5,033 nucleotides of DNA from Thermoplasmata archaeon (GTDB taxonomy: Archaea; Thermoplasmatota; Penumbrarchaeia; Penumbrarchaeales; EX4484-36), in contig JAGHBW010000204.1 of assembly GCA_021160765.1 (NCBI GenBank), positions 1-5,033 of the forward strand. Direction: 5' to 3'. Below are positions 4,369-5,033 of the stretch, piece after piece. The position numbers and the translations under genes were made by a program. Below the pieces are notes generated by a model, which did no database searches, was not told the origin of the DNA, and saw nothing but the letters and a program-made list of their open reading frames with translations. Numbering within the stretch: the stretch's first letter is position 1; each line of letters starts with the position of its first letter.

Positions 4369-5033
4369 ATGACAGTAATAATTAGAAATACGGATAAAGA
4401 GCTGTTTACCTCTGGACATCGCGGCTGCGCCGGCTGCGGTGAGATGACCGCTGTTAGACAGATCCTTATGGTAGCTGGACCGAATACAATAGTGGCCAAT
4501 GCCACTGGTTGCCTTGAGGTTGCTAGCACTGGGTATCCGGAGACCTCATGGGCCATCCCGTGGATCCACGTGGCGTTTGAAAATGCAGCTGCCGTTGCCT
4601 CTGGGATAGAGGCTGCTCTTAAGAAATTGGGGAAAAAGGAGGGGGTGAACGTTCTAGCCTTCGCCGGTGATGGAGGAACCTTTGATATTGGCCTGCAAGC
4701 GCTGTCCGGTATGCTTGAACGTGGACACGACGTGAAATTCTTCACCTTTGACAACGAGGCGTACATGAACACGGGGATTCAGAGGTGCTCCTCAACCCCG
4801 TTTGGCGCCTCAACAACCACCTCTCCGGCGGGCAAATATTCCATAGGGGAGAAGAGACCGAAAAAGCCCATTGCAGCTATCGCTGCGGCCCACGACATAC
4901 CATACGTAGCAACAGCAACCATTGCGTACTTCACAGACCTTCAGAAAAAGGTGAAGAAGGCCTTAGAGACAAAGGGACCAACCTTCATGCACATCTTCGC
5001 CCCCTGCCCCACTGGATGGAGACATGCCTCTGA
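4369..5033 (+). CDS. porB: Pyruvate:ferredoxin oxidoreductase, beta subunit (TPP-binding; 3' end outside window)
   Basis: PorB carries thiamine pyrophosphate and the cluster nearest to it, so it is the catalytic heart of the complex. The frame is open from ATG 4369 to the right edge (221 complete codons); the family is usually near 290-310 residues, so roughly the last quarter is missing. Three [4Fe-4S] ligands appear early as GHRGCAGCGE (C20, C23) and ATGCLEV (C48). The fourth is C213 in FAPCPTGW, matching the spacing of the proximal cluster in studied PFORs. The TPP motif runs from AGDGGTFDIG (99-108) to FDNEAYMNTGIQR (127-139); D101 and N129 are the expected Mg ligands. YPETSWAIPWIHVAFENAAAVASG (56-79) and TTTSPAGK (149-156) are also typical. 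Residue 140 is Cys in QRCSSTP where I recall Ser in most homologues. It begins one base after the porA stop, with an ideal Shine-Dalgarno. Function is secure; only the C-terminus is unseen. Confidence 0.95.
   Translation, partial: MTVIIRNTDKELFTSGHRGCAGCGEMTAVRQILMVAGPNTIVANATGCLEVASTGYPETSWAIPWIHVAFENAAAVASGIEAALKKLGKKEGVNVLAFAGDGGTFDIGLQALSGMLERGHDVKFFTFDNEAYMNTGIQRCSSTPFGASTTTSPAGKYSIGEKRPKKPIAAIAAAHDIPYVATATIAYFTDLQKKVKKALETKGPTFMHIFAPCPTGWRHAS

Noticed and set aside
4281..4772. Minus-strand open frame opposite the porA end and porB
   Set aside because: It is antisense to the PorB TPP and cluster motifs and has no recognisable domain.
4785..5033. Plus-strand open frame in a different phase within porB
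   Set aside because: The porB frame from 4369 remains open with all expected motifs to the edge, so this is an out-of-phase shadow. I checked the porB frame codon by codon for a frameshift here and found none.
1..5033. Mobile element, CRISPR array, tRNA/rRNA, or defence/toxin system
   Set aside because: No direct-repeat/spacer pattern, transposase or integrase motif, terminal inverted repeats or RNA-gene signature was seen; genes are housekeeping, on one strand and tightly packed.

Overview
The window looks like ordinary chromosomal DNA from an archaeon. Three things point there: a DUF373 membrane protein and a DUF115/MptE-type pterin kinase, both essentially archaeal families; a four-subunit pyruvate:ferredoxin oxidoreductase in the archaeal order gamma-delta-alpha-beta; and archaeal expression signals (purine-rich BRE plus A/T-rich TATA boxes, and Shine-Dalgarno motifs of the GGAGGTGAT type). 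Frequent AGG/AGA arginine and ATA isoleucine codons fit a thermophilic euryarchaeal or Thermoplasmatota-like host, but that placement is inference. I cannot name the species.

Layout, all on the + strand. Positions 1-215 hold the C-terminal end of an XTP/dITP pyrophosphatase (RdgB/HAM1). After a short promoter-bearing gap comes a two-gene unit: a DUF373 protein with a soluble N-terminal domain and about six membrane helices (278-1366), then mptE (1372-2151). The DUF373 stop codon lies inside the mptE ribosome binding site, so the two are probably translationally coupled. A 138-base gap (2152-2289) carries a weak T-run, a 6-bp inverted repeat and a good BRE/TATA. The porC-porD-porA-porB operon follows (2290 to past the right edge) with very tight junctions. 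porB has no stop within the window and is cut by the right edge.

The four Por subunits together form an oxygen-sensitive cytoplasmic enzyme. It interconverts pyruvate + CoA + oxidised ferredoxin and acetyl-CoA + CO2 + reduced ferredoxin. PorA binds the 2-oxoacid, PorB carries TPP and one [4Fe-4S] cluster, PorD carries two more [4Fe-4S] clusters that wire electrons out to ferredoxin, and PorC completes the complex. MptE makes the activated pterin used for a one-carbon carrier (tetrahydromethanopterin or a folate). The DUF373 protein has no known function.

I found no mobile element, CRISPR array, RNA gene or clearly new system. The points most worth a second look are the DUF373-mptE coupling, an Lys/Glu/Val-rich repeat insert between the two clusters of PorD with Shine-Dalgarno-like DNA beneath it, two near-identical promoter cores, and a systematic start-codon trap caused by in-frame GTG codons inside the Shine-Dalgarno motif.
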